From Echinarachnius parma (Eukaryota > Echinodermata > Echinoidea > Clypeasteroida > Echinarachniidae), in the NCBI GenBank assembly GCA_037951105.1, contig JBAMJV010009710.1:90863-154862 (forward strand): DNA of 64,000 bases, given 5' to 3'. The translations under genes and the position numbers were made by a program. Positions 42,980 through 54,224 of the stretch are shown in pieces (positions within the stretch are counted from its first letter, which is position 1; the number at the start of each line of letters is the position of its first letter). The notes beneath the pieces are model-generated. The model was not told where the DNA came from. It did no database searches and saw nothing but the letters and a program-made list of their open reading frames with translations.

Positions 42980-45905
42980 CTGTAGTAGAGCAGATAAGTG
43001 TAATAATCGTTCAAAGTTTGATACAAGCAAGAGCCTTGGTATGTAGGCTACCATAGGGACACTTTTCAGGAAAAAAAACACTTAGCCACGCGAAAATCCA
43101 AGATGGCGGCCATTTTCCAAATTGGCCGCCAAAAAGCTACTTTTTGATATAAAAATTGACTGGGTTGGCCGATTTTAGTAATCTTGGTGTCGTTTTATAT
43201 GTTTATTGACATGCTGAACACAATTGTGATATATACGGACTTATACGATGGCCAAAATCCAAGATGGCCGCCATTTTCCCAGCTGGCCCAAAAAAGCTTC
43301 TTTTGATATAACAATTGACTGAGTTGGCCGATTTTAGTAATCTTGGTGTCGTTTTATATGTTTATTGACATGCTGAACACAATGGTGATACATACAGATT
43401 CATATGATGGCCAAAATCCAAGATGGCCGCCATTTTCCAAGATGGCCCAAAAGAGCTACTTTTTTATTTAAAAATTGACTGAGTTGGCCGATTTTAATAA
43501 TCTTGGTGTCGTTGTATATGTTTATTGACATGCTGAACACACTGGTGATACATACGGACCCATACGATGGCCAAAATCCAAGATGGCTGCCACTTTCGAA
43601 GATGGCCGCCAAAAAAGCTACTTTTTGATATAAAAATTGACTGGGTTGGCCGATTTTAGTAATCTTGGTGTCGTTTTATATGTTTATTGACATGCTGAAC
43701 ACAATTATGATACATACGAACTTATGCGATGGCCAAAATCCAAGATGGCCGCCATTTTCCCAGATGGCCCAAAAAAGCTTCTTTTGATATAAATATTGAC
43801 TGAGTTGGCCGATTTTAGTAATCTTGGTGTCGTTTTATATGTTTATTGACATGCTGAACACAATGGTGATACATACAGATTCATATGATGGCCAAAATCC
43901 AAGATGGCCGCCATTTTCCAAGATGGCCCAAAAGAGCTACTTTTTGATTTAAAAATTGACTGAGTTGGCCGATTTTAATAATCTTGGTGTCGTTTTATAT
44001 GTTTATTGACAAGCTGAACACACTGGTGATACATACGGACCAATACGATGGCCAACATCCAAGATGGCTGCCACTTTCCGAGATGACCGCCAAGGCAAAT
44101 TTTGTTCATAAAAGTTGACCGAGTTTGCCGATTTTTATTATGATCTTGATGTCGATTCACATGTGACCTGATATGCTGAAGACGATTATGATACATACAT
44201 ACATATATAATGGCGAAAATCCAACATGACGACCATTTTTCAAGACGGTTGCCCAAAAGCATGTTACATTTGTTTCCCAAAACTGACTGAGTTTGTTGAT
44301 TTTAATAATCTTTGTACTGATTAAAAGGTTGTTTGATGAGCTGAAAACTATTTTCGTACAAATGGATCTAAATAATGGTACAAATCGAACATGGCGGCCA
44401 TTTTCCAAGATGGCGTAGCAAGGGGATAAAGGAGGGATTAGCCATCCCTCCCTAAGCATGCTTAGGAAATCTCATGTTTTGGTTAAGGCTGCTACCTTAT
44501 AGGAAATATTGCCCTAAAAGTTTGTTTGCCACCCCTCTCATCATTGGTAGTCCTTTGGTTATGCCTCTGAACTTTTGAGATGATTGAGTGACAATAAATG
44601 TACGATTTAAATCATTATGAACGCGATATCTTTGCTATCCCGTGCATCGCCCTATCCCCCTATCCACCTTCCCTGCCCCCATTAGGCTCATAGCCTGAGA
44701 CTGGCAACGACATGGTCCTTTTTACGATATATACCAAAAGAATATCTTGTAAGAGTTTGGTCACCGTCTGTTATTTGCTTCTCTGTAATGATTCAGTTTG
44801 GGACGTAAGTATAATTGGTTATACAATGACTCGGACACTATAGTCACCCATCTATCACCTATATGGATACAAGTACGTCAGTCTTTAAAACATGGAATAA
44901 CCCACTCCCGTCAGGCTCATCATTTCCTTGAGTATGGTGACCATTCAGGGTGTAAAGATACACTGCTAATTTGACCAACCACCATGAGCAAGTAGTGCAA
45001 ACTCAGTCCCACTTCAATAAGAGAATGGATAAGCAATTTAACGTATCCCAGGAAATGGATGAACCCCTAAAAGAAAGAAATTTGCAAGACACTAAGGATA
45101 TATAATACACCTCATATGGTGTTGCTAAACAATTATATTTACACTGATGTGTACAGATCATGCTTCTGGAATGGTTCAAAGGCGTGGCTAAGGGGATGGA
45201 TATGCAGACAGCATGCTATTTATATCTATCATACGTCCTAGACAATAGCTATATATAATACATCTTATGGAAATCTTTTTTTCTAAACTTTTAGGATATA
45301 AAGACTGTTGCCCTTTAATTGTACACTAAAAAAACAGAAGTGCTGTTTTCAGCACATTTTCGGTGCTCGCATAGGGACAGCACAGCCTGTGCTGGTTCGG
45401 CACTAGTACAAGTGCTAGTACAAGGGGCCATCTGAACAAATGGCGGCCATCTTAGATTTTGGTCATCATATGAATCTGTATGTATCACCATTGTGTTCAG
45501 CATGTCAATAAGCATATACAACGACACCAAAATTATTAAAATCGGCCAACTTAGTCAATTTTTATATCAAAAAGTAGCTTTTTTGGGCCATCTGGGAAAA
45601 TGGCGGCCATCTTGGATTTTGGCCATCACATGGGTCCGTATGTATTACCATCGTGTTCAGCATGTCAGTTAACATATAAAACGACACCAAGATTACTAAA
45701 ATCGGCCAACCCAGTCAATTTTTATATCAAAAAGTAGCTTTTTGGCGGCCATCTTGGAACATGGCCGCCATCTTGGATTTTCGCTTGGCTAAGTGTTTTT
45801 TTCTAAAAAGTGTCCCTAAGGTAGTCTGCATACCAAGTATGTTGCTTGTATTAAACTTTGAACGATTTCCATGATATGTTACACTTATCTGCTCTACTAC
45901 TGTAC
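42980..45905. mobile_element. Foldback-like element with tandem-repeat arms rich in AAGATGGC
   Basis: Terminal arms: GTAGTAGAGCAGATAAGTGT, CGTTCAAAGTTTGATACAAG, ACACTTAGCCACGCGAAAAT (43000-43096), with the inverse at 45770-45905. The left arm goes on with eight ~160-bp units (next feature); the right arm has two inverted units and a partial (45425-45780). The ~1 kb middle (44420-45420) is unrelated and non-coding, with a MITE-like hairpin GTGCTGTTTTCAGCAC at about 45340. Inverted arms made of internal tandem repeats recall Drosophila FB elements; the family here is unknown. Confidence 0.75.
43093..44420 (+). repeat. ~160-bp tandem units, eight copies, each with paired AAGATGGC/GCCATTTT motifs
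   Basis: AAAATCCAAGATGG recurs at 43093, 43254, 43413, 43573, 43735, 43894, 44054 (AACATCC), 44216 (diverged) and partly at 44382. Each unit: CAAGATGGC(C/G)GCCATTTTCC, AAAAGCTACTTTTTGATATA, TTGACTG(A/G)GTTGGCCGATTT, AATCTTGGTGTCGTTTTATA and GACATGCTGAACACA. Alternate units are more alike (43254 and 43735; 43413 and 43894; 43573 and 44054), a ~481-bp higher-order period. AAGATGGC matches the core of the YY1 binding site. Confidence 0.9.
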
Positions 45906-45938
45906 TTCATTCGTTGTGCTGCTCAACCCACATCCAAA

Positions 45939-46007
45939 TCCTTGGTAGTATGGCGAGTATCTCCGCCTGTCACGCGGAAGACCGGGGTTCGATTTCCCGT
46001 CAAGGAG
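45939..46007 (+). tRNA. tRNA-Asp(GUC)-like gene, short D arm
   Basis: Acceptor TCCTTGG pairs with TCAAGGA plus discriminator G; anticodon stem TCCGC/GCGGA with loop CTGTCAC (anticodon GTC); T arm CGGGG/TCCCG with loop TTCGATT. At 69 nt it is about three bases short, all in the D arm (TAGTATGGCGAGTAT against the usual TAGTATAGTGGTGAGTAT). It could be a slightly degenerate gene or the head of a tRNA-derived SINE, since the ~60 bp after it are shared with the pseudogene at 42359. No TTTT terminator follows closely. Confidence 0.6.
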
Positions 46008-46078
46008 AGTAAATTGTATTAATCTTTGTAGGTTATCAATTGGTATTCTTCTTCTTGTTTCTGTGTAAAACCTGCAGC

Positions 46079-46478
46079 TTAAAGTGATCCATACACTTTG
46101 TTAGATATATATTGCCCAAAATGACATTTGAGACTTCAATCCTAAACCAAAATCATTGTAAGATATGTCCGAATGATGTGTGAAAGTTTCATTGAAAAAG
46201 AACACTGCATGCTTTCCTGGTTAAAAAAGCACAAATTTGCGTCAGATTATGAGCTCTCTGCCGTAGATTCGAACGTGACCTTTATGACCGTCTGTAGATC
46301 ATAGACGGTCTTCAGCTGAATGATATTCAATGATAGATATCTTCATACTAAAGGGACATTTGAAAAAATCTAACCCTATTTTATTATTCTCTTACCATAA
46401 GCTAAACAACAAAGGTGAGAAATGTGGAAGCTCAAATTATTTTTCGTAGAGTTAGACAAAGTTCATGGATCACTTTAA
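46079..46478. mobile_element. MITE family B, copy 2 (TTAA-flanked)
   Basis: TTAA at 46079 and 46475; AAGTGATCCATACACTTTG at the left and GTTCATGGATCACTT at the right. Lacks the nested MITE seen in copy 1. A hairpin GACCGTCTGTAGATCATAGACGGTC is inside (46288-46312). Confidence 0.9.
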
Positions 46479-46704
46479 TTAACAAATTGATTCAATAATA
46501 AACACTCAATGTGGTTGTGAATAACTAATGTTTTCAAGCGATTGGTTTCGGTTGTTTGGGTTCTTTCTTTTATTTGAATTTTGAGATCTCCTTGGGGATC
46601 CGGAAAAATTGCTACAGCCGACGGTATTTCACGTCGTCAGAGCGGGGTATTGGGATAAGTTTTCAACTAGCAATAATCGCGCCTCGGACAAACCTCATTG
46701 GCTA

Positions 46705-47497
46705 TAGCCTATCCGATAGGCATCGTGCTGTCTGGCAGGTTCTACAACGAAACTGTATACTAACCGCGAAAGGCCGAGTTTGAGCGCGCAGCGCGAATGC
46801 CTATCGTCACTCGTGAACGTGAAAAGTTTTATTTTCTTTTATTTATACTGATTCGTTCGTAGAAACTCTACGAAGCCCATATTCATATGACACGGACCAG
46901 GTAGATCAGCTGCTGTTTGTGAGTGTTAGTCTTCGTTTTAAAGCTGCATAGTAAAACCAAGCGCAACATTGCACAATACACTGTTAGTGGCATAGAGTAG
47001 TGGTTGTTATAGGGTCTCCGCGACAGACTAGCGTGGGCTGTATGCACTGAACGGATGCCTGTGCGGACGCGTCCATTATTGATAGGGTACGTCATTACAA
47101 AATATGTTGTTTTCTTTTAAAATAAAGAGTTGAGATTTGATATGGATGCAAAAAGGTATTTCTATGCTTTAGTTTTTATTGTAATGTATCTCAAATGTTA
47201 TCATTATGATAGTTATGATAATTTTAATGTCTGATACTAACTAAACCCCTTAATACACGATGGAACACGCCACCGATTAGGCAGACGGTATCCACATCTA
47301 GCGATCTGATTGGTTGATGATTTCTCTCATGAATTAGTCATGCCTTATTCTCGTTGCTCATTAATAAATTACTGCGAATCGATTGACTAAAGGCTATATA
47401 TTGGAGCCAGTTTAATAGTATCTAGCTCTCTTACAGCTAGCTAGCTCGCGATCGCATAGGGAATATCCAAGCCATATAGAGCCTTGACTAAAGGCTA
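46705..47497. mobile_element. 793-bp insertion with 9-bp target duplication (Mutator-like)
   Basis: CATTGGCTA occurs on both sides (46696-46704 and 47498-47506), while repeat R copy 1 has a single CATTGGCTA at the matching place (about 36798). The ends are TAGCCTATCCGATAGGC and, reverse-complemented, TAGCCTTTAGTCAAGGC: short imperfect terminal repeats. Nine-base duplications are characteristic of Mutator-type transposases. No transposase fragment was seen; short frames inside are not recognisable. Confidence 0.8.
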
Positions 47498-47756
47498 CAT
47501 TGGCTACGATACTGCCTCTGCGCAAAGATACATGTGGTTAATCGAATTCCCTCTGTATAATGATTTTGAAGACCGCATCTTTCGTGGTTAGTGAAAAATC
47601 GGAATAACTGCGATCCCTCATGAATGCAGTGATCCGTATCAATAAATGACAATACATCACTTTGCATCGCTAATTTACATGACAATGCTCACTGAACAGT
47701 ATTAAAAGGTATATTGTGCACATCGTCCCTATACTTCAGTTCTAATTAACACAAAA

Positions 47757-47772
47757 ACCCCGCACAAACACA

Positions 47773-47847
<75 letters not shown>

Positions 47848-47880
47848 ACACCCAAACACACCCATAAACACACACATACA
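47757..47880. repeat. (CA)n microsatellite next to the 3' end of LINE B
   Basis: Nearly pure (CA)n from 47771 to 47850, degenerate at both sides. Confidence 0.95.
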
Positions 47881-47897
47881 GGAACTAAAACAATGAC

Positions 47898-50800
47898 TTT
47901 TTTTTTTTTTTTTTTTAAAGTAATTTTTATTCCTCCAAATAAACATTTACATTTGAATATACATACCAAAGCAAATATACATATACAACTATAATGAACG
48001 AAAGTAGAAATGATTATCTTACATACATAAACAAATACAAATCAACTGTATATTCAATTTCCTGACTTCATGGAATTAACATAATGGAGGTTTTGTAGCT
48101 AAAAGTAAAAGGAACTAAAATATGCCCCTTTACCCCCCCCCCCCCCCCACCCCACCCCCAATTTAGCCCAAGAAAAACCCCATCCCCATCCAACCACCGA
48201 TCGCACCACAATCACACACATACCGCAGACACCCATTCCAGTATTCTGCTCGTTTTTATTTCAACCAAAAAGGTAATTAATTAACAATATAGAAAGCTGT
48301 CACATTCAACTAAAGAGGGTAGAAACCCAGAACCTTAATAATCATAAACGAATTCCCTATAATTCTAACAAAATTAAATTAATCATATTATACATGTATT
48401 TTATGGTGTTCCCACTTTTGTAAGTGAACTCCTAGTTTACCCTTTTTAATAGCCATTTTTTTTCTTCTTCTTCATAATCCAAAATAATTTTCTGTACTTT
48501 CCGTACAGAAGGAAGTACACCTTTTGTTCTAAAAGAATAAATAGTATATTTTAACAAAAAAATAATAGAGTTACAATACTTAACTCTATGCGATCTACCT
48601 GTCAGTCCTACAAAAATTATTTTCCAATCAACATTCCTAATTTCAATCAAATCAAAATATTCAATTATATCTAACCAAACCCTTTGTACGTATAAGCATT
48701 TTAAAAATAAGTGTGAAAAAGTCTCAATCTCATTTTTACAAAAAGAGCATAAATTATCAATAACAAATCCAAAACTAAATAAATGTTCTTTTGTATATAA
48801 TGCCCTATGTAATAATTTGTATTGAAATTCTCTCAACTTACCCACCAAAACTGCGCTCTTTAATCTTAAAAATATATCCTTCAATTCTTCATTACTATAA
48901 TCAAAATTTGTATGTCCATCCCCAATACACAAATTATATTCCTTTTGAAATGTTTTAACTAAATATTCATACATATGCCTAGATTTTAAATCAATTAATA
49001 TTCCTATATATCCCGAAACTTTTAATCTAATTTCAAATGTTCGAATATCTACTTGAATAAAGTCACTCGTAGTTTTATCATCTTTCCATTGAAGAGGCAA
49101 TGCCCCAAAAATATCATGAATCTTTAATAATCCTTCTCCTTTTATTCCCAAGCCTACAAAGTGAGCAACAGATCTCAAATTACCATTCAACATTATATCA
49201 GATACCTTGCTTATACCTCGTTGTAATAAATCTTTATCAAAAATCATTTTATTTCTTAAGCACACATGTCTATTATTAAAAACAAGGGGATTACTTTTTT
49301 TCATTTTCAAAGTGTCTAAAATTATCTATATCTTGCCAAACTTTCAACATGTCTACATAAAAGGGCGGAACTTCTTTTAAATCCATCTTATGAATATCAT
49401 AATCACATAAAAACACAAACCTTCCTCCTACTGATCTACAACAATAATCAAAATATACTTTCCATCCTGAATGCTTATCCCCATACAAAAGACGTTTAAG
49501 CCACATTATTCGTTGAGTTTTAACAACAATTTCAAAATTATTCATTCTAAGCCCTCCAAATTCATAATTCTGATACAAAATTTTTCGCTTAATTCGATCC
49601 TTACCATTCCACAAAAAATCAAATGAGAGTTTATCAACTTCCTCATAAACCCACCGAGGTACCGAAATTAAAGAAGAAACGAAATTTAATTTTGAGAGTG
49701 CGTACGTTTTTAATAACTGAATTTTTCCCATCATCGTTAAATCCCTTTGCTTCCACCACCCTAATAAACGTTTTATCTTACTTAATACTTCTTTATAATT
49801 CAAAACATCTTTCCGTATCTTATTACGTGTATAATACACTCCTAAAATCTTTATTTCATGAACTAAATTTCCAAAGGTGGGTTCTCCTGGTATTTCAGTA
49901 TCACATCCCATCCAAAAAAAATAGTTTTTTCCTTATTTACCCTAAGTCCACTAATTTTCTCAAAATCTTCAAAAATCTTTTGTAATCTTTTTATAGATTT
50001 TAAATCTTTAACAAATATTGTAATATCATCGGCATACATTACTTGTTTAACTTCATGATCCCCAAATTTAATTCCTTGAAAATTAACATCTTTCCTAATA
50101 ACCAGAGCCAAAGTTTCAATGGCTACCAAAAATAAATAAGGCGAGAGAGGATCCCCTTGCCTCACCCCTCTCAAAATATCAAAATAACCCGTTGAATGCC
50201 CGCCATTCATTACACAACTACTTATACCTTTATATAACATGTGGACCCAGTTACAAAATGATTCCCCAAATCCAAATAATTTTAAAACATTAAATAAATA
50301 CCTATGTGAAATAGAATCAAATGCCTTCTCAAAATCAACGGCGCCTAAAAATCCAACAGATCTATTCAATGAATAAAATACCATATCATCTATTAAACGT
50401 ACTGCCTCTCCTATATTTCTATTTTTAATATATCCAACTTGATCATGATGGATTATTTCACCAAGTACTTCTTTCATTCTCTTTGCCAAAACTTTCGAGA
50501 CAATCTTGTAGTCCACATTTAAAAGTGTGATTGGTCTATAATTTTTTACAAACAAAACATCTTTACCTTCTTTCTCAATCAATGTTATGACCCCTTGTTT
50601 TTGAGAAATTGACAATTCCCCTCTATCAAAAGCTTCATTTAATGCGTCTACCAACATGTCTCCCAAGATCGGCCAAAAAGTGCAATAAAATTCTACAGTA
50701 AAGCCATCATTACCCGGTGATTTATTTAATTTCATTTCCTTCAAAACATTATGACATTCTTCTTTCACCATTTTACCTTCACATAATTCCTGACTATCTC

Positions 50801-52420
50801 TACTTAATTTAGGTATATCCTTTAAAAATACAGTTTCACTTCCATCTAATAATTCCATATCCTTTGATGCATACAAATTTTTATAAAATATTTTAATCAC
50901 CTCTAATATGCCCTTTTTATCTTGTATAATATTATCCTCTTCATTATAAATCTCTCTAATTACACTTTTTCTCTTATTAGTTTTTAAAAGCTGTTCAAAA
51001 TACTGCATATTTCTTTCTCCCTCTTCAAACCATGCTGCCCGGGTTCACTAATAATTTTTAAAGGTGTATTTACTAATTGTTCTTCTAAATCTTCCACTTC
51101 TTTTTCTACTTTTTCAATCTTTTCTCGTCTTTCCTTAGCTTTTCCAGAAGAGTATCTAATTGTATATTCCCTCATCTTCATTTTAATAAAATCCCAAAAT
51201 ATAACTTTATTCTCAATTTGCAAACGCCATTCCTTATCCAAATTCAAAATTTCACCTGTCAATCCCTCAACAAATTCCTTGTCCAAACACAAACTATTAT
51301 TAAATTTCCAATATGATTTACCATAGCACAATGTATCTACCAAATGCCTAATCTTAATCCTAATGCCAGAGTGGTCTGGTGTAATTGATATCAAGATATC
51401 ACTTACACTTACTAATTTTTCCAATTTGGATGATATGAACCAATAGTCCAATCTACTTTGAACTACTGGCCATTTCTGTTTAAAAGTAAATTGTCTTTCT
51501 TGAGGATTTCGTTTTCTCCATATATCTATCAAATCATATTTAGAGAGAAAATTCACCAATAAATCACGAACCTTTACTTTAAAAACAGTATTAGATCCCA
51601 AATAATCCAATTCAAAATTCATTATAGTATTAAAATCTCCTCCTAACAAAATAATATAATCTCGAACTTCTAATTCAAACATCACCTTATCTAACTTCAC
51701 CAAAAATTCAACTTGCATCTTTTCTTTATCTTTTGTAGGAAAATAAACATTACCTAACAATACTTTTACTCCTTGAACTTCTCCTTTTAAAAATATGTAT
51801 CTTCCCTCTCCATCTATTATCGTTTGTTCTATCTTAAAGCCAAAACTCTGAGTAACCAAAACTAAAACTCCTTTACTGTGATTTGTCCCATGGCTAAAAA
51901 TCATTGGCCCTCTCCAATCTAACTTCCAATTTTCTTCAACGTCACGAGTACTATACGTTTCTTGCAAAAAAATAATATTACTTCCTTTACTTTTACACCA
52001 TTCTAATACATTCCTCCTCTTAACTTTATCTCTAAGACCTCTTACATTTAATGATACAATAGTCAAATTGGAGTTTATTTTATCTAACTCAACCATAGGC
52101 GTTAACAAAGAAAATGACAGCCCTATATATTCTTCCTATAACACCGCAACCTAGCACAAAAATATACAAATATGAGCAGAAAACGGAACCCACAACATCA
52201 CACCACACATACACACACATCCTACAGAGCCCCACTGACCCAACCCGAAGAGCTGAGATCCCAACCATGTCCATCATCGAGAACTAAATAAAAGAAGAAA
52301 ATATAAGGTAACGTACGAGTATCAAACCAAAGAGGTGTATAACCTCCCTGATTGAACTGGCCTCTCCAGCCTAAACGGCAAAAAATAAAAATAAATACAA
52401 CAAAAAATTTAAATAGCAAT
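47898..52420 (-). mobile_element. L1/Tx1-like LINE B (near full length, broken ORF)
   Basis: - strand element with A19 tail (T run 47898-47916), 3' UTR to ~48430, ORF2 remnants 48432-52108 and a 5' leader extending to at least 52280, probably to ~52420 where repetitive AATGCTATTAAATTTAAATA begins. Protein sequence is roughly two-thirds identical to LINE A by eye, so it is a separate subfamily. The relic at 13070-15411 is closest to this one. Confidence 0.85.
48432..52108 (-). pseudogene. L1/Tx1-like ORF2, complete endonuclease and RT, three frame breaks
   Basis: Starts at MLTPMVELDKINSNL (52108) followed by TIVSLNVRGLRDKVKR, FLQETYS, LLGGDFN, RLDYWF and ITPDHSG: a full APE-type endonuclease of about 230 residues. 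RT motifs NYRPITLLNVDYKI, DFEKAFDS, RGVRQGDPLSPYLF and YADD are intact in 49863-51050. The C-terminal zinc motif CSFCKNEIETFSHLFLKC is in 48432-49310. Breaks: a ~75-bp deletion with frameshift at about 51040 (the linker kept by the relic at 13.9-14.2 kb is lost), slippage at an 8-A run (49914-49921) and at a 7-T run (49295-49301), both + strand coordinates. Not functional. Confidence 0.9.
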
Positions 52421-52835
52421 GCTATTAAATTTAAATATCAATGCTATTAACGAAGTTTCCCGCATGCATTATAATAAGCATAGAATCTACTGTGTTTTTT
52501 TTTTTTTTTTTTAACATACAAAACATAAAAATACAGAGCACGCACATAATCCCTTCACTTATCTAACCTACAAATAAAGACTTCTTCTACCAATGGTATA
52601 CAATAGACCATCTTAATAACAGTCAGCGTGCTTCTACTGAGAATTTACTCTTTTTATACCACATTTTTGTACTAAAAAAAAAGAAGAAAATAAGAACACA
52701 CTCTTCTTCTACCAATGGTATACAATAGACCATCTTAATAACAGTCAGCGTGCTTCTACTGAAAATTTACTCTTTTTATACCACATTTTTGTACTAAAAA
52801 AAGAAAGAAAATAAGAACACACTCTTCATTCAGAG
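52421..52835. repeat. LINE-flank repeats: A/T repeat, T run and 122-bp tandem duplication
   Basis: AATGCTATTAAATTTAAATA repeats at 52417-52450, an 18-T run at 52495-52512, then two 122-bp copies starting CTTCTTCTACCAATGG at 52581 and 52703 that differ at only a few positions. On the - strand the tandem units lie 5' of LINE B, so they might be promoter monomers, or belong to another element ending in the A run. Confidence 0.7.
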
Positions 52836-53179
52836 ACCACATGAAAATCAAATCTCCTGTGCATCCCAATTAAAAGGACTGCGTTCCCCATTGTATACTA
52901 GAGCCTGCAATACGCTCGCCTAATAACATAGCAACAAGCGGGGCAAATACTGTAGAATAGGCCCAATTGTTACTAAATGACCAAACGCATTCAGTGCATG
53001 TTTCCTTTGTGTCTATAAACCTTCTATAATAAAGAGAAAACCCGAAAACACGCGTCCTGCGTGACCAGGCCCCAAGCAATAATTACACATTCAATTACAT
53101 TCAATAACACAAAGTACCCGTAATCACACTTGTGTTATAAACCTGCATCTCAAATTGGTTCATTGGGCTTGGTACGAAC

Positions 53180-54216
53180 CAAGGGCGTCGATTTCTTCTC
53201 ATGGTTGGGGGGGATGATCAGGGGGTTTGACCCAATGACGATGCGGAGCATCGTCCACGAGCCGCGAAGCGGCGTGGCGATTTTTTGGGCTATTTTGCTA
53301 AGATGGGGGGGGGGTTGACCCAATGACGATGCGGAGCATCGTCCACGAGCCGCGTAGCGGCGAGGCGATTTTTTTTTGTTGCTATTTTGCTAAGATGGGG
53401 GGTTTGACCCAATGACGATGCGGAGCATCGTGCACGAGCCGCGTAGCGGCGAGGCGATTTCTTTTGGCTATTTTGCTAAGATGGGGGGGGTTGACCCAAT
53501 GACGATGCGGAGCATCGTCCACGAGCCGCGTAGCGGCGAGGCGATTTTTGGGGGGCTATTTTGCTAAGGGGGGGGGGGGGGTTGACCCAATGACGATACG
53601 GATACTGTGTGGGTCTGGACACAATGATGGCGTTTTTCTATGCACATCACACTATCACTTGGCAGCCCAAGGGGGGGGGGGGGTTAAACCCATGATGGCG
53701 TTTGTCTATGCACATCACATTTTCACTTGGCAGCCCAAGGGGGGGGGGGGGGGGTTTAAACCCCCTAAACCCCCCCCCCCCCCCCCCGTAGATCCGCGCC
53801 TGGGGGGGGGGGGGGGTGGGTGTGGGAGGGGGGTGTCCCCCCTCCCACGGTAGGAAGCTTTTGCATTTTGGGGCTTGAAATTGTGCAATCTGGAGCATAC
53901 CTAAGGCATCAATTTCACGTTTTATAAACTTGTTTCTGAGTTACCGTGTTATAGATAAACACAATTAATGAAATCAAGTTTGCAGAAAACCAAAGGGCGG
54001 ATCGCACTTCTTTTGCTTATGGAGGAATGAGTAAGGACTTTCTAACATAAGACATACGATAGTAGCCTCTTCCACAATTACATGCGCCAGTATACTCTTT
54101 TTTTGTTTTGTTTACCCTTCCAAATATTGGGGGGGATGATAATACAGGCCATCCCCCCCACCTCAAATATTGGGGGGGATATATCCCCCCCATCCCCCCC
54201 GTGATCGACGCCCCTG
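53180..54216. mobile_element. hAT-like MITE with 8-bp target duplication
   Basis: GTACGAAC lies on both sides (53172-53179, 54217-54224). Ends CAAGGGCGTCGATTTC and, reverse-complemented, CAGGGGCGTCGATCAC. The inverted repeat at 60165-60175 carries the uninterrupted site (GGCTTGGTACGAACAGTCAC, - strand), which confirms the insertion. Eight-base duplications and CAG..G(C)GTCGAT ends fit hAT. The interior is tandem repeats and G/C tracts with no transposase. Confidence 0.9.
53225..53580 (+). repeat. ~95-bp tandem repeat with paired palindromes, 4-5 copies, inside the hAT-like MITE
   Basis: GACCCAATGACGATGCGGAG recurs at about 53228, 53318, 53406 and 53491, with a diverged copy at 53583. Each unit has GATGCGGAGCATC and CGAGCCGCG(T/A)AGCGGCG (both palindromic), then CTATTTTGCTAAGATGGGG with a variable G tract. 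Confidence 0.9.
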
Positions 54217-54224
54217 GTACGAAC

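Larger units (their letters stand above)
46020..47760. repeat. Dispersed repeat R, copy 2 (carries two insertions)
   Basis: Same sequence as 36555-37100, interrupted by MITE B (46079-46478) and by the 9-bp-TSD element (46705-47497). It ends at TATATTGTGCACATCGTCCC and is followed by (CA)n and LINE B. Confidence 0.85.

Noticed and set aside
43093-44420. Possible CRISPR-like array (regular repeats)
   Set aside because: Units are 160 bp and similar along their whole length with no short repeat/unique spacer pattern; the setting is eukaryotic.
47742-47969. Val/Cys-rich - strand frame
   Set aside because: Translation of (CA)n; the same holds for 42613-42876 and the N-terminus of the frame ending at 40998.
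36555-52420. Segmental duplication of repeat R plus LINE
   Set aside because: The adjacent LINEs A and B differ far more (about one-third of residues) than the two copies of repeat R, so the LINEs arrived separately.
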